DNA of 19,222 nucleotides from JAWLFI01 sp964626595 (GTDB taxonomy: Bacteria; Bacteroidota; Bacteroidia; Chitinophagales; Saprospiraceae): the NCBI GenBank assembly GCA_964626595.1, contig CAZVFU010000044.1, positions 1 to 19,222 on the forward strand, in the 5' to 3' direction. Made by a program: the position numbers and the translations under genes. A model generated the notes under the pieces. It searched no databases, had not been told where the DNA came from, and worked only from the letters and a program-made list of their open reading frames with translations. This document shows, in pieces, positions 6,840-15,078 of the stretch (its first letter is position 1; every line of letters starts with the position of its first letter).

Positions 6840-8375
6840 ATGCACCAACGCGTAATCATTTTTGATTTTGGATCGCAATATACTCAGCTTATTGCCAGAA
6901 GGGTCCGTGAACTCAATATCTTTTGTGAAATTCTTCCCTACAATAAATCTCTGGAATACGATGAAAGTATTGCTGCCGTCATTCTTTCCGGAAGCCCTTT
7001 TTCGGTGCGGTCTGAGGATGCATTGACCTTTGACTTGGCAGCTGTTAAAGGAAGATATCCCGTTCTTGCTATTTGTTATGGAGCGCAATATATTGTCCAG
7101 AATTTGGGTGGACGGGTAGAGTCATCGCATCAACGAGAGTATGGAAAGTCCGACTTGCAACTCATCGCAGAATCAGACCCCTTATTTGAAGACCTTCCCG
7201 ACTCCTCTACAGTTTGGATGTCACATGCAGATACTATTGCATCCCTCCCTCGGGAAGCTAAGGTTTTGGCAAAAACTGCCGGAATCCCTGTTGCTGCATT
7301 TAAATATGGAACACAAGGGCAGCCGATGTACGGATTGCAGTTTCACCCGGAAGTCACTCATTCTGAGCACGGATCGAAAATTTTATCTAATTTTCTTTTC
7401 AAAATTGCAGATTGTAAGGCGGATTGGACACCCGCTGCTTTTATTGATGAGACGGTAGATCGCCTTCGGGATCAAATAGGCACGGATCATGTGCTTATGG
7501 CTCTCAGCGGTGGCGTAGACTCTTCAGTTGGAGCCATGTTATTACATCAGGCCATTGGGAAGCAATTGCATTGTTTTTTTGTGAATAATGGCCTGCTCCG
7601 TAAAAATGAATTTGAGGAGGTATTAGAGTCCTACAAAGATTGGGGATTGAATATCACTGGGGTGGATAAGTCGGAACAGTTTTACGACCAGCTCCGAAAC
7701 GTGTCTGATCCCGAGAAGAAAAGAAAAATTATTGGGGGTGCCTTTATTGACGTTTTTGATGAAGTTGCAAAAAGCCTACCTGAAGTTAGCTGGTTAGGGC
7801 AAGGGACTATTTATCCGGATGTCATTGAGTCGGTTTCGGTTCATGGGCCCTCTGTGACGATCAAAAGTCATCATAATGTAGGCGGATTGCCCGAACACAT
7901 GAATTTGAAAGTCGTAGAACCTCTGCGCATGTTATTTAAGGATGAGGTGCGTCGCGTGGGCAAAGAAATGGAATTGCCCGATACCATTATCGGAAGGCAC
8001 CCTTTTCCCGGACCGGGCCTGGCTATCCGCATTCTCGGAGAAATCACCCCGGAGCGCGTTCGACTTTTGCAAGAAGCAGATGCCATATATGTTCGCAAGT
8101 TGCGTGAATTTGGCTGGTACGATAAAGTATGGCAGGCTGGCGTAATACTTTTGCCGGTTCAAAGCGTGGGTGTTATGGGGGATGAACGAACCTACGAATC
8201 TGTAGTGGCTCTACGCGCGGTAAATTCTGTAGACGGAATGACGGCGGAGTGGAGTCGATTACCTCATGAATTGCTTGCTGAGATTTCATCGGAAATCATT
8301 AATTCCATTAAAGGCATTAATCGGGTGGTGTATGATATTTCCACAAAACCTCCGGCCACCATCGAATGGGAGTAA
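6840..8375 (+). CDS. guaA: GMP synthase (glutamine-hydrolysing)
   Basis: Converts XMP to GMP using ATP and glutamine in the cytosol, the last step of guanine nucleotide synthesis. The 511-residue protein has all expected parts. The class I glutamine amidotransferase domain has nucleophile C79 in AICYGAQ and the H169/E171 pair in LQFHPEV. The ATP pyrophosphatase domain has the PP-loop SGGVDSS (223-229). The C-terminal dimerisation domain has RHPFPGPGLAIR and ends in KPPATIEWE. Length is normal and no key residue is missing. It sits 15 bases after nusB and 9 bases before the lipoprotein gene, so is likely co-transcribed with both. Confidence 0.97.
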   Translation: MHQRVIIFDFGSQYTQLIARRVRELNIFCEILPYNKSLEYDESIAAVILSGSPFSVRSEDALTFDLAAVKGRYPVLAICYGAQYIVQNLGGRVESSHQREYGKSDLQLIAESDPLFEDLPDSSTVWMSHADTIASLPREAKVLAKTAGIPVAAFKYGTQGQPMYGLQFHPEVTHSEHGSKILSNFLFKIADCKADWTPAAFIDETVDRLRDQIGTDHVLMALSGGVDSSVGAMLLHQAIGKQLHCFFVNNGLLRKNEFEEVLESYKDWGLNITGVDKSEQFYDQLRNVSDPEKKRKIIGGAFIDVFDEVAKSLPEVSWLGQGTIYPDVIESVSVHGPSVTIKSHHNVGGLPEHMNLKVVEPLRMLFKDEVRRVGKEMELPDTIIGRHPFPGPGLAIRILGEITPERVRLLQEADAIYVRKLREFGWYDKVWQAGVILLPVQSVGVMGDERTYESVVALRAVNSVDGMTAEWSRLPHELLAEISSEIINSIKGINRVVYDISTKPPATIEWE

Positions 8376-8384
8376 AAAGACAAA

Positions 8385-9767
8385 ATGAGATATTTTTTGC
8401 CAGTTTGGGTTGTCCTTTTTTTTTCTGCATGCGGAATTTTTAATTCTGCTCCAGAGCGCCCACAACGTACAAAGCCTTCACGCGAGTATCCTCGGGTAGA
8501 AGAAAAGAAAACAGAAACGCCTGAAGAAGAGGACTTGACTGTCGAGGATGAATCCGAGGATCCAGCGCCACTTTTAGACTCCATAACCACCACTCTTGAT
8601 GAAGATACCTCTCAATACCGCAAAAAGGATAAGTACTCTTTGCAATTGATTTTGCCTTTAGTACCCAGGAATGAAGGTGGTTTAATACAGGAGAAAGAGA
8701 GCGATGGGGAAGCCAAAAATGAGGTGGAAAACGAAAAACTATTGCCTTTCAATGTTCATTTCATAGACTATCTTTCAGGATTCAGGCTCGCGATGCAAAA
8801 AGCCAAAGAAAATTTTCCGGATTTTAATTACAAATTACACGTGAAAAGCTCAGGGGATCTCGATGCACTGATTTCCGACTCCATGAGCTGGGTTTTGTCG
8901 CCTGAGCCCGATGTCATTATAGGGGGAATTCGGCCGGAAAGTGTAGATCAGTTAACCTCTTTATCTGCTAAGCATAATATTTACTACATTTCCCCCTGGA
9001 TTAACAGTACCCCGTATTCAGATAATCCTCTTTTTCTTCAGCTTACGCCCGGTTTAGAAGAATATTGTCATTTTATCGCGGATCACGTTTCCCGAGACTC
9101 TTCAGCCCCGATTCTTACATTAATTTCCTCCCCTGAATTTAGTGAACGGCTAAAGATCTTCACCGACTATCTGGATAGAGAATACCCTTTCTTTACCTAT
9201 CAAACATGGATCGTTGATGACTATTTTGAAGAGGATAAGGAAGCTGTTGAATTGCCAGACTGGATGCAGGTCGATGCCCCTCAAGCTGTAGTCCTTGCAA
9301 TGGATAGGAACGAGTCCTACTTATATGATGCACTTTCCTACTTGTCAGAAAACCAAGATTTGCAAATGGATATCTACGGTTTCTCCAGTTGGAGAAACTT
9401 TCCTTTACTATATGAGTTTTTTGAAAATGGAAATATCCATTTGGTTTCTCATACAATTCCTTTTCACACCGATAGTACCTACCTCCAATTTGAAGAAACC
9501 TATTTTGATGCCTACGCCGGATTGCCCAGTAGTTGGGCTGTGAAAGGTTACGACCACGGAATGTTTATCGCATCGGGGCTTTCACAATTTGGACTTGACT
9601 TTTATGCCTATCTGGATCAGGTTTCTTATGAAGGCGTTCAGTTGTTTTTTAAGTTTCCGCCTCAATTGGATGAACATATAGAAGGTATTCCTTTGTTACC
9701 TTTAAAGAATCATGGCGTTAAACTACTCAATTATGAGGACCATATTTTTCGCCCAGAAAATGAGTAA
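8385..9767 (+). CDS. Periplasmic-binding-protein-like (PBP1 fold) lipoprotein
   Basis: A 460-residue exported lipoprotein. The N-terminus MRYFLPVWVVLFFSAC is a short type II signal with lipobox FSAC and acylated Cys16. Residues about 30-65 are a charged, Pro/Glu-rich linker. From about residue 82 the sequence (YSLQLILPLVPRN, FIDYLSGFRLAMQKAKENF, PDVIIGGIRPESVDQLTSLS, YYISPWINS, ILTLISSPEFSERLKIFTDY) follows the alternating pattern of a type 1 periplasmic-binding fold, as in LivJ-like receptors or the LpoA C-terminal domain. In Bacteroidota the gene after guaA often encodes such a domain joined to LysM repeats; I see no LysM here. Ligand unknown; a cell-envelope role is plausible. The spacing of 9 bases after guaA and 6 before the next gene indicates an operon. 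Confidence 0.78.
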   Translation: MRYFLPVWVVLFFSACGIFNSAPERPQRTKPSREYPRVEEKKTETPEEEDLTVEDESEDPAPLLDSITTTLDEDTSQYRKKDKYSLQLILPLVPRNEGGLIQEKESDGEAKNEVENEKLLPFNVHFIDYLSGFRLAMQKAKENFPDFNYKLHVKSSGDLDALISDSMSWVLSPEPDVIIGGIRPESVDQLTSLSAKHNIYYISPWINSTPYSDNPLFLQLTPGLEEYCHFIADHVSRDSSAPILTLISSPEFSERLKIFTDYLDREYPFFTYQTWIVDDYFEEDKEAVELPDWMQVDAPQAVVLAMDRNESYLYDALSYLSENQDLQMDIYGFSSWRNFPLLYEFFENGNIHLVSHTIPFHTDSTYLQFEETYFDAYAGLPSSWAVKGYDHGMFIASGLSQFGLDFYAYLDQVSYEGVQLFFKFPPQLDEHIEGIPLLPLKNHGVKLLNYEDHIFRPENE

Positions 9768-9773
9768 CATTCT

Positions 9774-11129
9774 ATGACATTTCAATCTCTTAACCCCTAC
9801 ACGGGTGAACTATACTTCAAGCGAAGTTTTTTATCTTCATCTGAGTTAAACGGCAAACTGACTGAAACTGAAAAGCTTTTCCACAAATGGAAGCAAGTAC
9901 CCATCAGCCAGCGAGTAGATATCATACGCCCCATAGCCTCTTATTTACGTGAGCATGTCGACGACCTGGCACTCCATATTACGCGGGAAATGGGCAAGCC
10001 AATTATCGAAAGTAAAGCAGAAATTCAAAAGTGCGCCCTTTTAGTTGATTATTATATTGAGGAAGCACCCCACACCTTGCAGCCCGAAACAGAGACCATC
10101 GAAGGCATCGAGCAGGGAGTGCGCCGGGATCCTACAGGTGCAGTTTTAGGCGTTATGCCATGGAATTTTCCATTTTGGCAAGTGTTTCGTTTCGTTATTC
10201 CCTCCATTCTTGCTGGAAACGTCACCTTGTTAAAGCATGCACCCAACATGCCCGCCACCGCAGAAAAAATTGAGGATCTCATTTTAGAAACGACGGGTCA
10301 TCGACTGCTCACGCAACTTACTATTGGGGTAGATTCTATATCTTCAGTTCTGGATCACCCCATCGTCCGCGGTGCATGCCTCACAGGGAGTTTCCAAGCT
10401 GGCCAGTCATATGCTTCAGAAGCAGGCCAACGAATTATTCCCACAGTTCTCGAGTTGGGTAGTAATGATCCATTTGTCATATTAGCAGATGCGGATGTGG
10501 AAGCCGCTTGCGACTCCTTTTTAGAATCTCGCTTCGGCAATACAGGTCAGACTTGCATTGCAGCTAAGCGCCTTATTGTTGAACAACCGGTCTATGATCA
10601 GGTCGAAACCCTTCTTCTGGAGCGCATTCAGAAATTAGCGGTACAGGATCCCATGAAAGAAAGCACAGATTTATCTTGCATGGCTCGTGAAGATTTGGCT
10701 CAGCAATTGGAATCGCAATGGGAAGAGTCTGTTGCAGCTGGTGGAGAAGTCCTTATTCAGCCTGAGCGTGAGGGGACTCGCTTTAGTCCAGGCTTCTTGC
10801 GCAAGCCCGCATTGGATTCGCCCGCCTGGATTGACGAATTGTTTGGGCCCGTAGCCGTTATTCGGTCGGCACCGGATATGTCCAAAGCCGTTCAGATGGC
10901 CAACGATACTCGATTTGGCCTGGGTGCCTCCGTTTGGACCTCAGATTTGAAGAAGGCACGAGATTTAATCGCCGGCTTAGATTTTGGTACGGTTGTAGTC
11001 AATCAGAAAACGGCGAGTGACCCCCGATGGCCTTTTGGGGGCTTTAAAGATTCAGGATACGGACGCGAGCTGGGTAAGGAGGGTTTGCTAGAGTTTGTCA
11101 ATCTTAAGACGTACAAAATTGATTTATAG
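9774..11129 (+). CDS. NAD(P)-dependent succinate-semialdehyde dehydrogenase-type aldehyde dehydrogenase
   Basis: A 451-residue aldehyde dehydrogenase that oxidises an aldehyde, most likely succinate semialdehyde, to the acid with NAD(P)+. Catalytic features are all visible: oxyanion N131 in PWNFPFW, cofactor-binding K154 in LLKHAPNMP, general base E227 in LELGSNDPF and nucleophile C261 in NTGQTCIAAKR; the C-terminal substrate-loop region is PRWPFGGFKDSGYGRELG. The short N-terminus and 450-residue length fit the compact SSADH group common in Bacteroidota rather than the 480-residue GabD form. Substrate specificity is inferred. It starts 6 bases after the lipoprotein gene and ends the operon; a structured element starts 11 bases after its stop. 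Confidence 0.85.
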   Translation: MTFQSLNPYTGELYFKRSFLSSSELNGKLTETEKLFHKWKQVPISQRVDIIRPIASYLREHVDDLALHITREMGKPIIESKAEIQKCALLVDYYIEEAPHTLQPETETIEGIEQGVRRDPTGAVLGVMPWNFPFWQVFRFVIPSILAGNVTLLKHAPNMPATAEKIEDLILETTGHRLLTQLTIGVDSISSVLDHPIVRGACLTGSFQAGQSYASEAGQRIIPTVLELGSNDPFVILADADVEAACDSFLESRFGNTGQTCIAAKRLIVEQPVYDQVETLLLERIQKLAVQDPMKESTDLSCMAREDLAQQLESQWEESVAAGGEVLIQPEREGTRFSPGFLRKPALDSPAWIDELFGPVAVIRSAPDMSKAVQMANDTRFGLGASVWTSDLKKARDLIAGLDFGTVVVNQKTASDPRWPFGGFKDSGYGRELGKEGLLEFVNLKTYKIDL

Positions 11130-11140
11130 ATAAATCATGA

Positions 11141-11360
11141 TTTGGGCGTATCCCTTCGCCTTTTCCCTGCTATCGAAATTTTTTCGTTGTTTTCCCTCTT
11201 CTTGATAGCGCTTTTTTTGTAATCTATGATTTGGGGCGGTCTCAGGGTCGGTCCCTTTCGGGGTTCGCTATTCGCTCCGTACCGACTCCATCGTCTTTGG
11301 CCGCTGGCGTCGGCACCCAGCCCTCCAGGCACCTTACGCTTGCGGCCATCCGGCCGCTTA
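11141..11360 (+). repeat. GC-rich structured intergenic element downstream of the aldehyde dehydrogenase gene (copy 2, possibly composite)
   Basis: The element begins TTTGGGC at 11141, 11 bases after the preceding stop and in that gene's orientation, like copy 1 at 136-261. GCGTA at 11146-11150 can pair with TACGC at 11335-11339 as a terminal stem. A core at 11259-11281 (CGGGGTTCGCTAT, then TCCGTA) matches the copy 1 core CGGGGTCGCTAT, then TCCGTA. A perfect hairpin GCGGCC-ATCC-GGCCGC lies at 11342-11357. ATGATTTGGG recurs at 11226, so this may be two elements fused: a T-rich first part (to about 11220) and a GC-rich second part. A 12-base palindrome, AAATCATGATTT (11132-11143), straddles the start. 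Open frames across this region look like chance products of the GC-rich sequence. Confidence 0.65.
11169..11218 (+). terminator. Candidate rho-independent terminator with a large loop after the six-gene run
   Basis: GCTATC (11169-11174) pairs with GATAGC (11204-11209), followed by GC and seven T (11212-11218). An inner GAAA/TTTC pairing (11175-11178 with 11182-11185) may nest inside. The loop is long (29 bases), which weakens the call, but the T-run and position 40 bases after the last stop codon are appropriate. Confidence 0.35.
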
Positions 11361-11544
11361 GTATTCACAACAGGGACTCGGTTTCCGAATTAAAATCAAA
11401 GGTCGGATTATTTGTGATTTTTTGTTTAATCGCAAGATTTGATCTTTACGAAACCGCAATAAATCGACTTGTCTCGATACTATTAAAACGCTTGTCTTGA
11501 AGTAATCTCAACCTCAACCCAGTTCAGCTAAGCTTCAAAAGCTC
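11361..11544. other. A/T-rich intergenic remainder between the structured element and the aminotransferase stop
   Basis: This is the rest of the 415-base gap 11130-11544. I see no gene, promoter or strong hairpin. The only dyad is AGCTT-CAA-AAGCT (11531-11543), directly after the minus-strand aminotransferase stop; it lacks a U-run and is weak as a terminator. Confidence 0.5.
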
Positions 11545-12735
11545 TTATTTCAACACTTTCACAGCTCGTGAGATGCGATTCATAGCTTCACGAATTTCTG
11601 ATTCACTGGCTGCGTATGATAAGCGAATACAGCTATTATCTCCAAAAGCACTTCCTGCTACAGTGGCTACATGTGCTTCCTGAAGTAAAAAGGCGGCAAA
11701 ATCTTCTGAATTTTCAATAGTACTTCTCTCATAGCTGGATCCAAAAAATGAAGATACTCGCGGAAATATATAAAATGCGCCCTCCGGATGATTTGTTTCT
11801 ATTCCTGGGATGTCACTCAATAATGAGACTACGAGATCGCGCCGTTTTTTAAATGCTTCGCACATTTCAGATGGTGCGTCCAGAGAATTGTTGAGTGCAT
11901 AGGCTCCCGCCATTTGAGAAAAACTAGCTGCACCTGAGGTGAACTGACCCTGAATTTTTGCACAAGCCTGAGCCAAAGGTTTCGGCGCCCCCATATATCC
12001 CAGGCGCCAGCCTGTCATGGCAAAGCCTTTAGAAAATCCATTGACGGTAGCGACTTGGTTTTTGATTCCCTCGAATTGAGCCATGCTCACATGCTTACCA
12101 ACAAAGTTTATATATTCATATATTTCGTCGGAGAGTACGACAATATCAGGGTATTCCTGGATACAATCAGCCAGAGCTTTTAATTCCTCTTCGCGATACA
12201 CTGAACCCGTTGGGTTGCATGGAGATGAAAAGATCACCATGCGGGTTCTATTTGACAGATGGGGAGATAACATTTCCGGAGTCACTTTAAAATCGTGTTC
12301 TATTCCCGCCTCTACGGGTATGACTTTAGCGCCTGTTAAGCCCACAATATCTTTATAACTTACCCAATAGGGCGTAAAAAGGATGACCTCATCTTCCGGA
12401 TTTAAAAGCGCCAGGCAAAGATTCGCAATGGATTGCTTAGCACCATTAGAAACCACGATTTCATCTACGGAATAATCCAGATTATTCTCACGTTGAAATT
12501 TATCTGAAATAGCTTGTTTAAGTTCAGATAAACCAGGAACGGGAGAATACTTTGTATATCCATCCGACAGCGCCCGTGTTGCAGCTTGCTTTACGGATTC
12601 AGGAGTGTCGAAATCAGGTTCTCCTAATGATAAACTAATCACATCTTTTCCTTCTGCCTTTAAGTCTCTGGCCAACTGTGCCATCCTCAAGGTGGCAGAT
12701 TCTGTCATTTGTTCTACAAGTCTGGAAAGTTTCAT
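11545..12735 (-). CDS. Aspartate aminotransferase-type PLP enzyme (class I, subgroup I-gamma/Prephenate-type)
   Basis: A 396-residue fold-type I aminotransferase, probably exchanging amino groups between aspartate and 2-oxoglutarate. Motifs: SLSLGEPDFDTP (35-46), YSPVPGLSELK near 63-73, N174 in SPCNPTG, D203 and Y206 in SDEIYE, Schiff-base K236 in GFSKGFAMTGWRLGY with phosphate-binding R244, and the carboxylate-binding R371 in CIRLSYA. The N-terminus MKLSRLVEQMTESATLRM matches the bacterial I-gamma type (Thermus/Bacillus AspC-like), some of which also transaminate prephenate; specificity cannot be decided here. The gene stands alone on the minus strand, divergent from the glycosyltransferase gene across a 157-base spacer. 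Confidence 0.88.
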   Translation of the reverse strand: MKLSRLVEQMTESATLRMAQLARDLKAEGKDVISLSLGEPDFDTPESVKQAATRALSDGYTKYSPVPGLSELKQAISDKFQRENNLDYSVDEIVVSNGAKQSIANLCLALLNPEDEVILFTPYWVSYKDIVGLTGAKVIPVEAGIEHDFKVTPEMLSPHLSNRTRMVIFSSPCNPTGSVYREEELKALADCIQEYPDIVVLSDEIYEYINFVGKHVSMAQFEGIKNQVATVNGFSKGFAMTGWRLGYMGAPKPLAQACAKIQGQFTSGAASFSQMAGAYALNNSLDAPSEMCEAFKKRRDLVVSLLSDIPGIETNHPEGAFYIFPRVSSFFGSSYERSTIENSEDFAAFLLQEAHVATVAGSAFGDNSCIRLSYAASESEIREAMNRISRAVKVLK

Positions 12736-12758
12736 GGGCGTGATTTTCTGCTATCTTT

Positions 12759-12766
12759 CAAAAGTA
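12759..12766 (-). promoter_or_regulatory. Candidate -7 box for the aminotransferase gene
   Basis: On the minus strand the 8-mer TACTTTTG is an exact match to TAnnTTTG, the -7 box known for Bacteroides primary promoters. It lies 23 bases before the ATG at 12735. I find no TTTG at the expected -33 distance, so support is partial. Confidence 0.33.
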
Positions 12767-12804
12767 AGGCTTTTCTTTTCCTTCATTGAGAATGAGCGTA
12801 CAAA

Positions 12805-12836
12805 TTTGCTTTTTTTATCTGCGCTTTCTACCTTCT
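12805..12836 (+). promoter_or_regulatory. Weak candidate promoter for the glycosyltransferase operon
   Basis: TTTG at 12805-12808 is followed after 20 bases by TACCTTCT (12829-12836), an imperfect TAnnTTTG box at a proper distance. A perfect -7-like TAGTTTTG lies at 12868-12875, but without a -33 partner and only 17 bases before the ATG. Either could serve; neither is strong. Confidence 0.27.
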
Positions 12837-12892
12837 TTTGCATATGGAGAATAATATTTTTTCCTTTTAGTTTTGCTTCTTATATTCAAGTC

Positions 12893-15076
12893 ATGAAAAA
12901 GTCCCGCACTAAATCATCAAAAAAGCCTTCTAACAATTCGTTCTGGGCTCGTTTATCAAGCACAACTTCGGGGGAAGATGCTCAAGAAATGTGGCGTCGT
13001 GCCTTTTATATTATTGCCGGGATAGCATTATTGTTATTTGTAACGGGTGCGTTTCAAGCCGGAATTAGTGGAGATGAGGACGTTCAAGTCCCATATGGAG
13101 AAAAAGCCGTTGATTTTTATACTTCTTGGGGAGCAGATACTGCTGTATTTAAAAGTAAAAAGGGGGATGCGATCCGCTATTATGGCGGTGGGTTTGAATT
13201 GCCTGTAACTTTGGTTTCTAAAGCTTTAGGAATTGATATTTCAAGTCGGGCCTATTTTTATCTGAGACATCTTCTGCTGGCCCTACTTGGGTGGTTGACT
13301 ATGCTGGCAGCTGGGGGGACAGCCAGACTTTTAGGTAATTGGCGCATGGCTGTGTTTACATTGATATTGGTCGGATTAGCACCGAGATTTTTTGGCCATA
13401 GTATGATGAATCCGAAGGACATTCCTTTTGCTGCAGGATATATGGGGAGTATCTTTTTTATGTTTCGGATCTTCAAGAACTTTGGTTCCCCCCGCCGAAA
13501 AGACCTGATAGGCTTAGCCATTGCTTCAGGCTATAGTTTATCCGTGCGAGTGGGTGCTATATTGATATTCATATACTTTATTGCCTTTCTTTTTTCTTAC
13601 TTATTTATCCTCAAACAAGCCAGGAAAAAAGTTCCCCCATTAAAAGAATGGATACCTGTAATGTCTATCCCTGTTCTAGGTGGATTCGTTTTAGGTGTTT
13701 TATTCTGGCCATATGGTATCTTAAGTCCAATCTCTCATACCCTGGAAAGTTTAACGACATTCACAGAATTTCCGGTGAGTGTAAAAGTTTTGTTTAAGGG
13801 TAACATGGTTTGGTCAAATGCTATCCCATATGAGTACTTATTTGTTTGGATAGCTTATACGGTACCTATCGCTTTTTTACTAGGTCTCTTATTTCTATTG
13901 GCATCAATTTACAAAAGCATACGCAAAGGCCCTCTTTTCTTGCTTTTATGTAACTTATTTGTTGCGTTTTTCCCTTTGTTTTACGTGCTTTATAAAGATT
14001 CTCCTCTGTATGATGGGTGGAGACATTTCAATTTTATTTATGTAGCTGCGGCGCCTTTGGCGGCCCTGGGTTGGGAAAACTTGGTGAAAATTATCAGCCC
14101 AAAGAGGAAACTTCTTCGAATGATTCCCATAGCGTTATTTGCACTTTTGAGTATCGAACCTACTTTGCATATCATTAAAAATTTTTCATACCCCTATATT
14201 TATTTTAGTCCAGTGGCTGGAGGGACTGAAGGTGCATTTGGGGAGTTTGAGATGGACTACTGGGGTATTAGCACTCGTGAGGCTGTGGAAGCTATGGAGG
14301 ATCAAGGGATTTTTCATAAGGACATGAAGGAGGTGACGATCGGAGTCAATTTTAGTTATGGGGTCCGTCACTGGTTACATCCCGATTATGCTGACAGTGT
14401 AAATCTAACTTATGTTCGATATCGCGAGAGATATCAATCCTCCGATTGGGACTACAGTATATTTGTCGGGCGATTTATGGATGGAGCTCATATGAAAGCC
14501 ATCGACTGGCCGGGTTCCAAACGCGTTATAAAAACGGTTGATGTAGATGGAGTTCCTGTTTGTGCGATTTTCGAGCGCGGTGCAGATTTTGCATACGAAG
14601 GGATACAAGCTGTGCGAAGAAGAAATTGGGACCGTGCTATCCAGTTGTTGTCTCAAGAGTTGGAATATGACCCTGTAAATGAGCTAGCCTCATTTTTTCT
14701 TGCAGAAGCTTACGCAGGGAAGGGGCAGACTGATATGGCGCTTAAACAGTATGAAAAAACACTGCAGTTAAACCCACATGATCAGCAAGTGATCATGAAA
14801 ACTGTAATTAGCTATATGAACGAAGGGCAATGGCGGGAAGCAGAAGACCATCTGTTGGAGCATTCAGAGCGAAACCCAAGAGATTACGCCAGTTATTATT
14901 ATTTAGCTCTCATACATGCACAAACCAATCGGCTGAGTTCGGCAGCGGATTATATTGAGAAATCGATTGAAGTAAACCCTAATTTTAGGGATGCATATCA
15001 ATTAGGAGCGCAGATTTATGAAGCCTTGGGCAATACATCAAAGGCTTCCTATTACAAATCCTTAGCAAACCAATAA
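12893..15076 (+). CDS. GT39-like (GT-C fold) membrane glycosyltransferase with C-terminal TPR repeats
   Basis: A 727-residue inner-membrane protein. The start is ATG at 12893; the upstream open frame (from 12605) overlaps the divergent aminotransferase and is not plausible. A basic N-terminus (MKKSRTKSSKK) is followed by a membrane segment at about 37-56 and then an outside loop starting GISGDEDVQVPYGEKAVDFY, whose acidic DED (61-63) fits the catalytic Asp position of GT-C enzymes. About ten membrane segments run to residue 425 or so. A soluble part of about 135 residues precedes four or five TPR units (about 565-722; for example ASFFLAEAYAGKGQTDMALK, then LQLNPHD). GT-C enzymes use polyprenyl-phosphate sugars to glycosylate proteins or envelope glycans; donor and acceptor are unknown. 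The next gene starts two bases after its stop, so coupling is likely. Confidence 0.75.
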   Translation: MKKSRTKSSKKPSNNSFWARLSSTTSGEDAQEMWRRAFYIIAGIALLLFVTGAFQAGISGDEDVQVPYGEKAVDFYTSWGADTAVFKSKKGDAIRYYGGGFELPVTLVSKALGIDISSRAYFYLRHLLLALLGWLTMLAAGGTARLLGNWRMAVFTLILVGLAPRFFGHSMMNPKDIPFAAGYMGSIFFMFRIFKNFGSPRRKDLIGLAIASGYSLSVRVGAILIFIYFIAFLFSYLFILKQARKKVPPLKEWIPVMSIPVLGGFVLGVLFWPYGILSPISHTLESLTTFTEFPVSVKVLFKGNMVWSNAIPYEYLFVWIAYTVPIAFLLGLLFLLASIYKSIRKGPLFLLLCNLFVAFFPLFYVLYKDSPLYDGWRHFNFIYVAAAPLAALGWENLVKIISPKRKLLRMIPIALFALLSIEPTLHIIKNFSYPYIYFSPVAGGTEGAFGEFEMDYWGISTREAVEAMEDQGIFHKDMKEVTIGVNFSYGVRHWLHPDYADSVNLTYVRYRERYQSSDWDYSIFVGRFMDGAHMKAIDWPGSKRVIKTVDVDGVPVCAIFERGADFAYEGIQAVRRRNWDRAIQLLSQELEYDPVNELASFFLAEAYAGKGQTDMALKQYEKTLQLNPHDQQVIMKTVISYMNEGQWREAEDHLLEHSERNPRDYASYYYLALIHAQTNRLSSAADYIEKSIEVNPNFRDAYQLGAQIYEALGNTSKASYYKSLANQ

Positions 15077-15078
15077 GA

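Noticed and set aside
11135..11500. Open frames on both strands in the right-hand structured element (for example 11231-11500 plus)
   Set aside because: Frames overlap on both strands, lack recognisable protein features, and follow the GC-rich repeat rather than any gene-like composition.
12605..12892. N-terminal extension of the glycosyltransferase frame
   Set aside because: It overlaps the aminotransferase coding region on the other strand; the ATG at 12893 gives a normal basic N-terminus before the first membrane segment.
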